NCBI GenBank assembly: GCA_024508355.1
Contig: JAMZEJ010000002.1
Location: forward strand, 425,644-489,643
Length of the DNA: 64,000 nucleotides
DNA from: Rhizosaccharibacter radicis
GTDB taxonomy: Bacteria > Pseudomonadota > Alphaproteobacteria > Acetobacterales > Acetobacteraceae
Reading direction: 5' to 3'
Under the pieces are notes generated by a model that searched no databases, had not been told where the DNA came from, and worked only from the letters and a program-made list of their open reading frames with translations. Below are positions 9,024 to 18,961 of this stretch, piece after piece. The position numbers were made by a program, and so were the translations under genes. Position 1 is the first letter of the stretch; every line of letters begins with the position of its first letter.

Positions 9024-10388
9024 TTATCGGGCGGTTTCCGACTCCAGGACGGACGCTTCCCGGAACGGCTCGACGGTCCGGTCGCGGTCATAGACCGGCC
9101 GCCCCGCCACCCAGGTGGCGCGCACGCACCGCTCGTCCGCCAGGGTCGTCAGCGCGAACAACAGGTCGGAGACGGTTTCGGCCTGGGCCGCGCGGAAGGC
9201 CAGCAGCGGCGTCGCCCGGGGATCGAGCACGCACAGATCGGCCTCCAGTCCCGCCTCGATGCGGCCGACCCGGTGATCCAGATGCAGCGCCCTGGCACCT
9301 CCCGCGGTGGCCAGCCACAGCGACTGCACGGCGTCCAGCCGACGGTTGTGCAGATGCGCCACCTTGTAGGCCTCTCCAAGCGTGCGGAGCTGGAACAGGC
9401 TGGTGCCGGCGCCGACATCGGTGCCGAGCCCGACGCGGACCGGGCGCCGGCGATCCGCCGCGGCGCGAAACAGATCGAACGCGCCGCTGCCGAGAAACAG
9501 GTTGGAGGTCGGGCAATGGGCGAACGCTGCGTGCGCCTCGTGGCAGCGGCACAGTTCGCGCTCGCCCAGATGGATCGCGTGGCCGAACACGCTGCGCGGC
9601 CCGACCAGACCGGCACGGTCGTACACGTCGAGATAGTCGCGCGCGTCGGGAAACAGGTCGCGCACCCAGTCGACCTCGGCGCGGTTCTCCGACAGGTGGG
9701 TCTGGAGAAACAGGCCGTCATGCTGGCGCAGCAGAGCGCCCGCCATTTCCAGCTGTTCCGGCGAACAGCTCGGCGCGAAGCGGGGCGTGACCGCGTAGCA
9801 TTGCCGCCCCCTGCCATGCCAGCGGCCGATCAACGCCTGGCTGTCGTCGTGGCCGCGCCGCACGTCGTCGCGCAGTTCGGGTGGCGCGTTGCGGTCCATC
9901 AGCACCTTGCCGGCCACCATGCGGGTGTCGAACCGCTCGGATTGCCGGAAGAACGCGTCCACCGATTCGGGATGCACGGTGCAATACACCGCGGCCGTCG
10001 TGGTGCCGGCGCGCAGCAGCTCGCGCAGAAACAGCGCCGCGACCCTTTCCGCGTGCGCCGGATCGGCGAAGCGCGCCTCGGCGGGAAACACGTAGCGTTC
10101 GAGCCAGGGCAGCAGCTCCTCGCCGAAGGCGCCGATCACCGACAGCTGCGGATAATGCACGTGCGCGTCCACGAAGCCCGGCACGATCAGGGCGTCGCCA
10201 TAGTCCACGACCGGCGTGCCGGGCGGCAGGACCGGGCGCACCGCGTCCCAGGAACCGGCGGCCTCGATCAGGCCCTCGCGCAGCAGCACCGCCCCATCGG
10301 TCTCGTGGGCGAGACACTCAGCCGATGGCTGGAGAAAGGGATCCGTCCGCAGCGACAACAGCTGTCCGCGGAGGGCGACGGCGGTCAC
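9024..10388 (-). CDS. guaD: Guanine deaminase
   Basis: 454 residues from a GTG at 10388 that overlaps the stop of the upstream arginase-family gene (GTGA). It is a zinc amidohydrolase converting guanine to xanthine and ammonia. Metal and catalytic motifs are ordered as expected: PGFVDAHVHYPQ, FLQTHLSEN, SVFGHAIHL, AHCPTSNLFLGSGAFD, and the GuaD-specific GLGTDVGAGTSLFQLRT. Length fits the family (430-470). HutF formimidoylglutamate deiminase is a related family, but the DVGAGTS block and the SVFGHAIHL context favour GuaD. The pairing with an arginase-family protein suggests nitrogen salvage. Confidence 0.92.
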   Translation of the reverse strand: MTAVALRGQLLSLRTDPFLQPSAECLAHETDGAVLLREGLIEAAGSWDAVRPVLPPGTPVVDYGDALIVPGFVDAHVHYPQLSVIGAFGEELLPWLERYVFPAEARFADPAHAERVAALFLRELLRAGTTTAAVYCTVHPESVDAFFRQSERFDTRMVAGKVLMDRNAPPELRDDVRRGHDDSQALIGRWHGRGRQCYAVTPRFAPSCSPEQLEMAGALLRQHDGLFLQTHLSENRAEVDWVRDLFPDARDYLDVYDRAGLVGPRSVFGHAIHLGERELCRCHEAHAAFAHCPTSNLFLGSGAFDLFRAAADRRRPVRVGLGTDVGAGTSLFQLRTLGEAYKVAHLHNRRLDAVQSLWLATAGGARALHLDHRVGRIEAGLEADLCVLDPRATPLLAFRAAQAETVSDLLFALTTLADERCVRATWVAGRPVYDRDRTVEPFREASVLESETAR

Positions 10389-11467
10389 GAACTTTCCTCC
10401 CCGTCCCGCCCGTCGGCGCGGAACGGCAACCGGCGCAGCAGCTCCACGATCGTTCCGGCGCAGCGGCCGTCCGTATCCAGCTCGGGATCGAGGATCGTCA
10501 CCGTCATGCCGAGACAGCGGGGGTGGGCCACCAGCGGCGCGAGGATCGCCCGCAGCATTTCCGGCGAGAGCCCGGGCGTGCCGGGACAATCCACGGCCGG
10601 CATGAGGTCGCGGTCCATCACGTCCACGTCGAGATGCAGCCAGAAGGGGAGGCCCGACGCGGCGGGGCCTCCCCCGGCGGGGTCGCGCCCCCCAAGCTCG
10701 CGCGGCACGACCCCGGCATCGGTCCGGACAGGTCGGGGTGCGGCGAGTCCGGCCGCCCTGGGGCGCGACCGGTGCGCTCCGCCCGCCGCCGGACCGGTCC
10801 CGGCTGCATCCGCATCGAGCCGGCGCACGATCCGGGCGAGCACACCCGCCGCGCCCAGCGCTTGCGCCTCGAACACGTCGATGCGCCCGATCGCGGTGTC
10901 GTGGATGTCGGCCCAGGGATAGTCAGGGTCGCGTCCTTCCCGCTCGCCGAGCTGGATCGCCAGCGCGTCCGGCACCAGGGGCGGCGCGATGCCGGGCCAA
11001 TCGACGAGCAGCGCCTCCCCGCGCCCGGTCGCCAGCGCCAGGTCCATGCCGGCGACCGCGAACGGTTCGGGCGCGTTTCCGCAGTTGCCCGGATGGCGGA
11101 AATCGCTGTGGCCGTCCACGTGCACCAGCGCGACCGGGCCGGTGCGGCGCGCGGCGACCAGGGCGCCAAGCAGCACGGAACAATCGCCGCCCACCACCAG
11201 CACGAAGCATCCCCGGCCGATCGCCTCCCCGACCCGGTCCGCGAGCAGCAGGGTGTAGTCGCGGATCGCCGGGCCGTTGCGCAGCCGGGTGCCCGCGACC
11301 GGAGCCTGCCCGCCGCGCGGACGAGGGAGCTCCTCCAGCGGCGGATCGCCGAGCGCCTCCAGCAGCCCGGCCGCAATCAGGGCCGCCGGTGCCCGCCAGC
11401 AGCCCGGCTCGTGACCGGAACGGAGCGGACCCAGTCCCAGGCTGGTCGGGGCGGCGATCACCTGCAT
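10385..11467 (-). CDS. Arginase/agmatinase-family protein with altered metal site and large insert
   Basis: 360 residues, longer than the 290-320 usual for ureohydrolases. Core motifs are recognisable but modified. The first metal loop is GGDCS (residues 93-97), where classical arginases have GGDHS, so a manganese-ligand His is Cys. The second loop reads HVDGHSD (His116 to Asp122) instead of DAHxD, and the third is LHLDVDVMD near residue 287. Between about 215 and 280 lies a low-complexity Ala/Gly/Pro/Arg-rich insert just before the third motif. GGDCS variants occur in uncharacterised arginase-family proteins. Its stop is fused to the guaD start. Activity on arginine is uncertain; another guanidino or amidino substrate is possible. 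Confidence 0.7.
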   Translation of the reverse strand: MQVIAAPTSLGLGPLRSGHEPGCWRAPAALIAAGLLEALGDPPLEELPRPRGGQAPVAGTRLRNGPAIRDYTLLLADRVGEAIGRGCFVLVVGGDCSVLLGALVAARRTGPVALVHVDGHSDFRHPGNCGNAPEPFAVAGMDLALATGRGEALLVDWPGIAPPLVPDALAIQLGEREGRDPDYPWADIHDTAIGRIDVFEAQALGAAGVLARIVRRLDADAAGTGPAAGGAHRSRPRAAGLAAPRPVRTDAGVVPRELGGRDPAGGGPAASGLPFWLHLDVDVMDRDLMPAVDCPGTPGLSPEMLRAILAPLVAHPRCLGMTVTILDPELDTDGRCAGTIVELLRRLPFRADGRDGEESS

Positions 11468-12304
11468 GAAGCGATGCTACGGGCGGCGACGGGGGCGGGC
11501 AAACAGGGGACGCAGAGCCGTTCCGCCGCGACATCGGCGCGCGGCGGCGGCCGGTCGCTTTCTTCCGATCTTTTCGCGCGGGAGGAGTGGCGGGTTGTGA
11601 CCCCGTTCCGCGGTGCGAGGGAAGAAATCCCGCGCGCCATGCGTGAGCGGTCGGATGCGGCGGACCAGCGGGCGCGGCGATCCGGCCTTCATCCCGCGGG
11701 TGTCGCCGCCGTGTGCCGCCGCGACCCGTCGCGAGAAACGGTTGCGCGTCCGCCCCCTCCGGTCCCGATGGAGAGGATCGTCGGCGGCCAACGACGCGGT
11801 AGCCCTTTGCGGCTCCTCGCGACGAGCTTGCGATGGGCCGGCCGGGAACCCGACCCGCCCCCCGTCTGTGGATGGAGACGGGGCTGGTGGATACCCCGGT
11901 CCGAATCCGGGGCAGCCAAGCCTGGAGAGGTCCAGGCCGAGATCATCGGAGAAAAGACCGTTAGTTGGCCTCAACGCGCATCCGGCTCGACCCGATGGAC
12001 GAGATCGACCCGCGCTTCCGCCGGGAACAGCGCAGCGCCTCAGCGCAAGGGCGGGACACGATGGGGGGCAAGTGGCTCCGCGTGCGCATCCCGAAGGACC
12101 CACGCCGGCCGTCGAGCGCCGCGCAAGCCAGTCCTTTCGGCTCTGCGGCGTTCGCGCCGAGGCGCGATGCGGCGGACCTACACGCGGAAAGCGGATGGAA
12201 CGGTTCTTCGCCATGCCGCCCGCAAAGATGGCCGAGCGGCAACATCCACGTGCCAAAGCCGGGTCCGGACGGATCACCGTGCCGGACCAGCCAAAAGGAT
12301 GTGC
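11468..12304. other. Long intergenic region with a structured element
   Basis: About 840 bp between the arginase-family start and the RhlE helicase terminator, both minus-strand. Open frames on both strands have no recognisable product. The right half must hold the helicase 3' flank and the left end the promoter for the arginase-guaD pair. One strong stem-loop (11882-11917) is listed separately; otherwise I see nothing definable. Confidence 0.4.
11882..11917 (+). other. Two-tier stem-loop, possible structured RNA or regulatory hairpin
   Basis: The inner stem CCCCGG (11894-11899) pairs with CCGGGG (11907-11912) around the 7-base loop TCCGAAT. The outer stem GGCTG (11882-11886) pairs with CAGCC (11913-11917), leaving a one-sided bulge. 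The inner arm looks like a tRNA T-arm, but no acceptor or anticodon arm exists. It lies about 430 bp upstream of the arginase-family gene. Function unknown. Confidence 0.25.
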
Positions 12305-12328
12305 GGGGCGCCGGCGTAACGGCACCCC
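12305..12328 (-). terminator. Hairpin terminator after the RhlE-type helicase
   Basis: In the minus-strand transcript GGGGTGCCG pairs with CGGCGCCCC around a 6-base loop; the one non-Watson-Crick pair becomes a G-U wobble on this strand, which supports minus-strand use. It begins seven bases beyond the TAG stop at 12335. There is no T-run, as is common at high GC. Confidence 0.55.
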
Positions 12329-12334
12329 GAAGCA

Positions 12335-13708
<1,374 letters not shown>

Positions 13709-14164
13709 GCGGTACAGGGCGCCTCCTGGCGCCGGGTCGGCGGAAAACCGCCGAACGATGAAGGGGAATGAAGACGCCCACGCTTGAAGCGTGACGATGT
13801 CCGGATGCCGCGGAGGCTCCGGAGATACGGACGATGATCGGGAAGGGCGTCGCGAACCGTTCAGGCAGCCATTCTGCGCTGGAGCTGCCGAAGGGGAAGC
13901 GGATGGGCGCGCGCAGAGCGCCTCACGGCCGTCCACATAGCGACGAGCCGCCCGAAAAGCAAGACGCGAGGTGGCACGGCCGCCGATCGGGCGGGAAGAG
14001 CCGGGGCGAACCGCCCAGGAACCGCGCCCGGGCCGATGCGGATACCGACGGCGGGAGCGAAGCCGCCGGGCGGCAGGAACGGCGCGGGCAGACCGGGATA
14101 TCGCCGCGCGGACGGCAGCAGCCGTCCTGACGGCTCCCCCGCCCGCCACGCGACGGTTCTTCTT
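13709..14164. other. Intergenic region upstream of the helicase
   Basis: About 450 bp between the helicase start and the porin terminator, both genes on the minus strand. Open frames here are antisense or GC artefacts. It should contain the helicase promoter and possibly a long 5' leader, as seen for cold-regulated helicase genes, but I cannot define either. Confidence 0.35.
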
Positions 14165-14196
14165 CCGGCGCGAACGATCGCAACCGTTCGCGCCGG
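14165..14196 (-). terminator. Strong hairpin terminator after the porin gene
   Basis: A perfect 12-bp stem, CCGGCGCGAACG at 14165-14176 against CGTTCGCGCCGG at 14185-14196, closes an 8-base loop. It begins ten bases beyond the porin TAA. No T-tract follows, but the stem is the strongest in this part of the window. Confidence 0.7.
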
Positions 14197-14206
14197 GATT
14201 GGCCGC

Positions 14207-15952
14207 TTACTGGAACGGCAGGTAGCGGAAGGAGAACATGACGATGTTGTTGTCGGTGGTGGGGTTGCCGCCGACGCCGCTCCACACCGCGCGCTTGGTG
14301 TAGGAATACTGCACGCCGCTCTGCAGGGTGCCGAAATCGCCCTTCAGGAACCGCCACCAGCCGCCCACCGTGCCCTGCACGATGCCGGACGTGTTGCCGG
14401 TGCAGGTGGCGCTGCTCAGCTCGATGTCGCAGCCGGCGTTGGAATAAAGCGGGCTGCCATAGCCGTAGCCGGTCCGGCCGACATGGTAGTCGACCCGGTG
14501 GGTGATCTGCTCGGTGCCGACATAGGTGTAGAAGTCGAGCATCTTGGTCGGGTGCCAGATCAGGCCGGCCAGGGCCAGCACCTCCGGCAAGGGCGCCGGC
14601 GAGCCGTCGCGCCCGATCGTCGCGTCGGCGAGCTGCGCCGAGCCGTAGCGGCCGATGCCCTCGCCGGCGAGGCCGGAAGCCTGGAAGTCGAGCTTGCCCT
14701 TGATCAGCGGCAGGATCATGCCGGCACCGCCGCCGCCCGCGAGACGGGTATGGCCATCGCCGTTGCCGAGCGTGCTGACCCGGTCGTGCAGGAAGCGCGC
14801 GACGCCGAACAGCTCGTAATGGCCCCAGCCCGGATCGGCCGTGCCCTTGATGATCACGTCCGGAGCGTATTCGGTCGAGTAGTTGGCGCCGTTGTTGAGC
14901 GTCGAGCCGTTGCCGTTCAGGCCCGGATTGCTGGTATTGATCGAATAGGCCGAGCCGAGCGAGCTCGCGGTCTGCGCGTAGTTGCTTTCCGGGCTTTCCA
15001 CGGCCAGCCCCAGATCGAACTTGTCGTGCATGAAGCCCTTCACGACGCGCAGGCCGACATTGCGGGTCCACACGAAGCCGGGCACGTACTGCGCGTCGAT
15101 GGTGAGCGGCGTGTCTTCCTGGCGGAGCTTGATGCCGCTCTTGTTCATGGTCAGCAGGCTCCAGGCCTGACCGCCCATGACGTAGAAATCCCAGTCCGAC
15201 CGCTCGTAGCTCGCGTAGAGCTGGCGCTCGCGGAAGGTGTAGCTGTTGCTCTCGTTGGAATTCGACGTGGCGCCCGCGCTGTTGAAGTCCATCTCGTAAT
15301 AGGCGGACAGGCGGGTGTGGTCGTCGGGCGTGCCCTCGGCCAGGATGCTCAGGCGGCTCTGGCGGGCCGATCCGCGGAACTCACCCTGATGGTAGTTGGG
15401 GCTCTGGGCGAACGGGATGCCGGTGTTGAAGGATGACGCGATGTCCGCGACCTCGTTGCGCGAACGATAGATGCCCGCCGCCTCGATGAAGCCGCCCAGC
15501 GTCACCCGCACGCCACCGACCTGGAACTGGCCCTGCTTCAACGCGGGCCCCTTGGTGCGGTACGGGGTGCCGTCGACGTTGAGATAGGGCGATCCGTTGG
15601 GCAGCGTGTTGGACGCGAGGCCCGGCGGCGCGGCGAGCGAGCCGAGGCTGCCGCCGTTCTGGTTGAAGCGCTGCGTGTAGCTGGTCATGCGCGCATCGTT
15701 CGCACGCGCCGCGCGGCTGGCCTCGGCCGCCTCCTGGCGGGCCGCACGAACCTCCTCGTTTCGGGCGGCCAGGTCGTGCTTCATGCGGTTGAGCTGACCC
15801 TGCAGCGCGCGGATCTGCTTCTCGATGGAGCCGATCTGCGCGCCGGTATCGTCGGCAAGAGCGCTTGTGGCGCCGATGCTGCCGCAAAGCGCGGTGGCGG
15901 CGAGCAGCCGCCCGTAACGCGGCAAGCGGTTCGGGTGGGGAAGGATAATCAT
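14207..15952 (-). CDS. Porin with N-terminal coiled coil, predicted phosphate-regulated
   Basis: 581 residues from ATG 15952. A signal peptide (LLAATALCGSIGATSALA) is followed by a coiled-coil segment from about residue 40 to 85 (IEKQIRALQGQLNRMKHDLAARNEEV), then a long beta-barrel with alternating hydrophobic residues ending in SFRYLPFQ, an outer-membrane C-terminus with terminal aromatic character. Such putative porins are common in Acetobacteraceae; some resemble the OprP/OprO phosphate porins. The upstream region carries a perfect Pho box, 102 bp before the start. The inference is that this barrel takes up phosphate or phosphorylated compounds under phosphate limitation. Substrate is not visible in the sequence. 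Confidence 0.85.
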   Translation of the reverse strand: MIILPHPNRLPRYGRLLAATALCGSIGATSALADDTGAQIGSIEKQIRALQGQLNRMKHDLAARNEEVRAARQEAAEASRAARANDARMTSYTQRFNQNGGSLGSLAAPPGLASNTLPNGSPYLNVDGTPYRTKGPALKQGQFQVGGVRVTLGGFIEAAGIYRSRNEVADIASSFNTGIPFAQSPNYHQGEFRGSARQSRLSILAEGTPDDHTRLSAYYEMDFNSAGATSNSNESNSYTFRERQLYASYERSDWDFYVMGGQAWSLLTMNKSGIKLRQEDTPLTIDAQYVPGFVWTRNVGLRVVKGFMHDKFDLGLAVESPESNYAQTASSLGSAYSINTSNPGLNGNGSTLNNGANYSTEYAPDVIIKGTADPGWGHYELFGVARFLHDRVSTLGNGDGHTRLAGGGGAGMILPLIKGKLDFQASGLAGEGIGRYGSAQLADATIGRDGSPAPLPEVLALAGLIWHPTKMLDFYTYVGTEQITHRVDYHVGRTGYGYGSPLYSNAGCDIELSSATCTGNTSGIVQGTVGGWWRFLKGDFGTLQSGVQYSYTKRAVWSGVGGNPTTDNNIVMFSFRYLPFQ

Positions 15953-16053
15953 TGCCTGCTGTTCCGGGCCCGGCGGGACGAACCCCCGCCGTTCGGGCGC
16001 GGAACGAATATCGAAAGGTCTCGGGGGGGTGGTGTCAGCTCCGAGACGGGAGG

Positions 16054-16071
16054 ATGACAGTTGCATGACAG
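16054..16071 (-). promoter_or_regulatory. Perfect Pho box upstream of the porin
   Basis: The minus strand reads CTGTCAT-GCAA-CTGTCAT, two identical 7-bp half-sites separated by 4 bp, the established PhoB-binding unit. It lies 102 bp upstream of the porin ATG. PhoB itself is encoded 4 kb away in this window. The divergent small gene at 16207 starts 136 bp on the other side and could share it. Confidence 0.88.
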
Positions 16072-16206
16072 CCGGGAACCGCGGGGCCTCCCGCGGCGGA
16101 AACACTGGGACAGGCGCCGGAGGGGCCCCGCGCGGGGAATGCTGGATTCGGCGGATTGTTGCGCGCTAGACACATTCGGCAACCACCGCGCCAGGAGCTC
16201 GTCCCG

Positions 16207-16410
16207 ATGAAGCCGCTGATGTCCGCCCTGCTCGCCTTGTCCGTGCTCGCCGTCCAGGCCGGCACTCCCGTCACCGCCGCCGTCGCCGCCGAGCAATGCC
16301 GCAACGACAAGGGCAAGTTCATCAAGTGCCCGCCGCCCAAGCCGAAGACCTGTCGCGACGACAAGGGCAAGTTCATCAAGTGCGACGCGGGAAGCGCGTC
16401 CGGCCGCTGA
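16207..16410 (+). CDS. Small secreted protein with two Cys-flanked DKGKFIKC repeats
   Basis: 67 residues from ATG 16207. A signal peptide (LMSALLALSVLAVQAGTPVTAAVAA) is followed by two near-identical units, CRNDKGKFIKC and CRDDKGKFIKC, joined by PPPKPKT. Each unit has Cys-x9-Cys spacing and a basic core, suggesting small disulfide loops in the periplasm. Similar CRDxKGKFxKC proteins occur in alphaproteobacteria without known function. It is divergent from the porin and may share the Pho-box region. The upstream in-frame ATG at 16156 would ruin the signal peptide. Confidence 0.7.
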   Translation: MKPLMSALLALSVLAVQAGTPVTAAVAAEQCRNDKGKFIKCPPPKPKTCRDDKGKFIKCDAGSASGR

Positions 16411-16723
16411 CGCCGGTTCCGCCGGGAGTCCCTTCCTCGGACGGTCCGCCACCGGGCGGCGGGCAGCCTCGTGGCACCGCCGCGAGGTTCGCCGTCCCGG
16501 AAACGCCGTCTCGACGGGCAGGTCCGGACGACCCGGGATCGACATCGGCAGTCCGGTGCCGCGGGAACGGCCGCCTGCCGGGGATGCCGGATCGCCGTGA
16601 CCCGCGCGATGTCTCCATAAGGGTCCGCTCCGTGATCGACCCTCCCGTGCCCTGCCCGCGTCCGTCCGGCCATGCCGGAAGGCGCTTCACCCGGGCGTCA
16701 TCGGGCTCACGCATCTTCCGACG
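16411..16723. other. Intergenic region upstream of a LysR gene
   Basis: About 310 bp with no recognisable gene or strong structure. It presumably holds the promoter of the LysR gene at 16724. Confidence 0.3.
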
Positions 16724-17587
16724 GTGGAACAGGCGGTGGACTGGGACGATCTGCGCGTAGTCCTGGCGATCGCGCGGGAAGGCTCGCTGCGCGGGGCCGC
16801 CCGCGTGCTCGGGCAAAGCCAGCCGACGATGGGGCGGCGGCTGCGATCGTTCGAGACCCGGCTCGGACGGCCTCTGTTCCAGCGCACGGCGGACGGCTTC
16901 CTGCTGACCGACGACGGATCCGCCGTGCTGCTGCATGCCGAGCGCGTGGAACAGGAAGTGCTCGCGCTGGACCGGCGGCTCGCGGGGCAGGACGGTCAGC
17001 TGGACGGCACGTTGCGCGTCACGTCGTCGGACTGGTTCGCCACCCACGTGCTGGCCCCGGTGCTGTGCGAGTTCGCGACGCTGCAGCCGCGCGTCATCGT
17101 CGAAACCATCACCGGCAACCGCGTCCTCAGCCTGTCCCGACGGGAAGCCGACCTGGCGTTCCGCACCATGCCGTTCGATGAGCCGGAAGTGGTGTCGCGC
17201 CGGCTGGCCAGGATCGAGTACGCGGCCTATCTCAGCTCGGGTCTCCCGCATCCGCGCGCCGGCGACGGCACCGGAACGGCGCTGATCACCAGCGACACCG
17301 CCTTCGCCGGCAGGCCGGAAGCGGTCTGGATCCGGCGCACGCTTCCGAACGCCCACATCGTATCGCGCAGCAGCAACCGCGACGTGCAGGCCCATCTCTG
17401 CGCGATGGGGATCGGACTCGCCGTGCTGCCGCGCCCCGTCGGCGACAAGCTGGATGGGGTCGAACGGATCGATCTCGGCGCGGAGCCGCCGCTCCGGCAT
17501 GCCTGGATCGGCTACCACCGCGATCTCGGACGATCGAAAAGATTGCGGGCGCTGCTCGACCTGTCGATCGGCCGCCTCGCACGCTGA
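16724..17587 (+). CDS. LysR-family transcriptional regulator
   Basis: 287 residues from GTG 16724. The helix-turn-helix is in DLRVVLAIAREGSLRGAARV with SQPTMGRRLRSFE, then LGRPLFQRTADGFLLTDDG, followed by a compact effector domain. The subgroup resembles short LysR proteins that begin with W-D-D-L-R and read SQPTMGRR. It precedes a DapA-family lyase on the same strand by 126 bp and probably controls it, although LysR targets are more often divergent. Confidence 0.87.
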   Translation: MEQAVDWDDLRVVLAIAREGSLRGAARVLGQSQPTMGRRLRSFETRLGRPLFQRTADGFLLTDDGSAVLLHAERVEQEVLALDRRLAGQDGQLDGTLRVTSSDWFATHVLAPVLCEFATLQPRVIVETITGNRVLSLSRREADLAFRTMPFDEPEVVSRRLARIEYAAYLSSGLPHPRAGDGTGTALITSDTAFAGRPEAVWIRRTLPNAHIVSRSSNRDVQAHLCAMGIGLAVLPRPVGDKLDGVERIDLGAEPPLRHAWIGYHRDLGRSKRLRALLDLSIGRLAR

Positions 17588-17713
17588 GGCCGCCCCGGGA
17601 CGGGCGGCACGTTCGTGAATGCGGCCCATGCGATCCTGTGGATATCGGACGGTCCGGGGGGAACCCATGTCTCGCGGCGCAAGCCGATCGGAACGGATCG
17701 GACAGGAGACGCG

Positions 17714-18811
17714 ATGACCATCCGAACCGCACGACCAGCCGCCACGAACCGCAAGACCTGGACCCGCGACCGCTATCGCGGCATCGAGAACCTGCTGCTG
17801 CCGTCCTTCGGTCCGGACCTGCGGACGCTGGACGAGGACGCGATCCGGCGCGACGTGCGTGCCGCCATCGCGCATGGCTGCTTCTCGACTCTCTATGCCT
17901 CGCTCGGGCACGACGTCAGCACCACGATCCGCGCCCTCGAGGTCGCGTGCGACGAGGCCGGCGGCCGCATCCTGGTCGGGGCGTTCACGGAATACCCGAC
18001 CCTGGCCCCGAACGTCGCGCTGGTCAGGGGGGCGGCCGCGGCGGGATGCAGCCATGTGCTGACGATGTATCCGCCGCAGATGACGCCGCGATCCGAGCAG
18101 GAGGTGCACGACTATCTCCAAGCCCTGATCGACGCCGCCGACATCGGCATCGTGCTCTACGCGACGCCGCATCCGGGCATCGAGGCGTTCGATCCTACGG
18201 GCGTGGCGCTCGACGTCTTCGACCGGCTGGCGGACCTGCCGACCGTGGCGGCCCTCAAGCTCACCCAGACCATCGATCCGACCCTGGCCAGGATCTGCTG
18301 CGCGCGCTTCGGCGATCGCCTCGCCATCAACTGCGTGCCGCTGGAGCTGATGCCGCTGCTCGCCCGCGAGTTCGACATCGTCTGGTCGGGCCAGTGGGCG
18401 GTGGAAGGTGTGCAGGGTCCGGACCGGCGGCTGGTCGCGGAGTACGTCGCGCTGATCGCCGGAAAGAAGTTCGAGGCGGCGGAGGCGCTCTACTGGACCC
18501 TGCATCCGGCCTACAAGCTGTTCAGCGCGTTCCAGGTGCCCAAGCTGAAGCTGGGCGGCCATCCCTGGCAGCACCTGAAATACTACCAGTGGCTGACCGG
18601 CGGGAACGGTGGCCTGGTGAGCGTGGAAGGACAAAGCCTCGACCAGGTGGGCAAGCTGCTGCCGGGCGACCGCGAGAAGATCCACGCCACGTTCGCGAAG
18701 CTCGGGATCGCCGTCACACGGGCGGCGGAGCACCAGTTCATCACCGGCGTGGAAGCGGCTGATCGCGGCGTCGGGGCGGAGGCTTTCGTCCGGCGGCCGT
18801 TCTACGAATAG
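17714..18811 (+). CDS. Dihydrodipicolinate synthase/N-acetylneuraminate lyase family protein
   Basis: 365 residues from ATG 17714, with AGGAGA just upstream. It is a class I aldolase TIM barrel: Tyr149 in VLYATPHPG and the likely Schiff-base Lys182 in VAALKLTQT are in the expected order. The usual N-terminal GTTGE-type pyruvate-binding loop is not recognisable (GCFSTLYASLGHD), and the protein is 60-70 residues longer than DapA. A C-terminal extension contains GGHPWQHLKYYQWL. It is therefore a divergent member, more likely a catabolic aldolase, dehydratase or decarboxylase than the lysine-biosynthetic enzyme. Substrate unknown. Confidence 0.75.
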   Translation: MTIRTARPAATNRKTWTRDRYRGIENLLLPSFGPDLRTLDEDAIRRDVRAAIAHGCFSTLYASLGHDVSTTIRALEVACDEAGGRILVGAFTEYPTLAPNVALVRGAAAAGCSHVLTMYPPQMTPRSEQEVHDYLQALIDAADIGIVLYATPHPGIEAFDPTGVALDVFDRLADLPTVAALKLTQTIDPTLARICCARFGDRLAINCVPLELMPLLAREFDIVWSGQWAVEGVQGPDRRLVAEYVALIAGKKFEAAEALYWTLHPAYKLFSAFQVPKLKLGGHPWQHLKYYQWLTGGNGGLVSVEGQSLDQVGKLLPGDREKIHATFAKLGIAVTRAAEHQFITGVEAADRGVGAEAFVRRPFYE

Positions 18812-18961
18812 GTCCGCGGTTCGGCCGGGAGGATGCGACGCAGCCCGTGACGCAGGAGCCGCACGCATCGGGACGTCCCGGGAAGATCCACCGTTCCGTT
18901 TCACGGCGCGGGCGCCGGGGCGCCGGGGCGCCGTGCCGGAGGCGGGTTCTCGGGGCGGGGC

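Noticed and set aside
11894..11912. T-arm-like hairpin suggesting a tRNA
   Set aside because: Only the T-arm-like stem is present; no acceptor stem, D-arm or anticodon arm can be drawn around it.
9881..12319. 812-codon plus-strand open frame over guaD and arginase genes
   Set aside because: Arg/Pro/Ala-rich translation with no domain; the minus strand encodes clear enzyme motifs over the same bases.
11477..12325. 282-codon minus-strand open frame in the intergenic region
   Set aside because: No recognisable domain, no ribosome site, and it overlaps the helicase terminator hairpin; composition looks like GC-driven openness.
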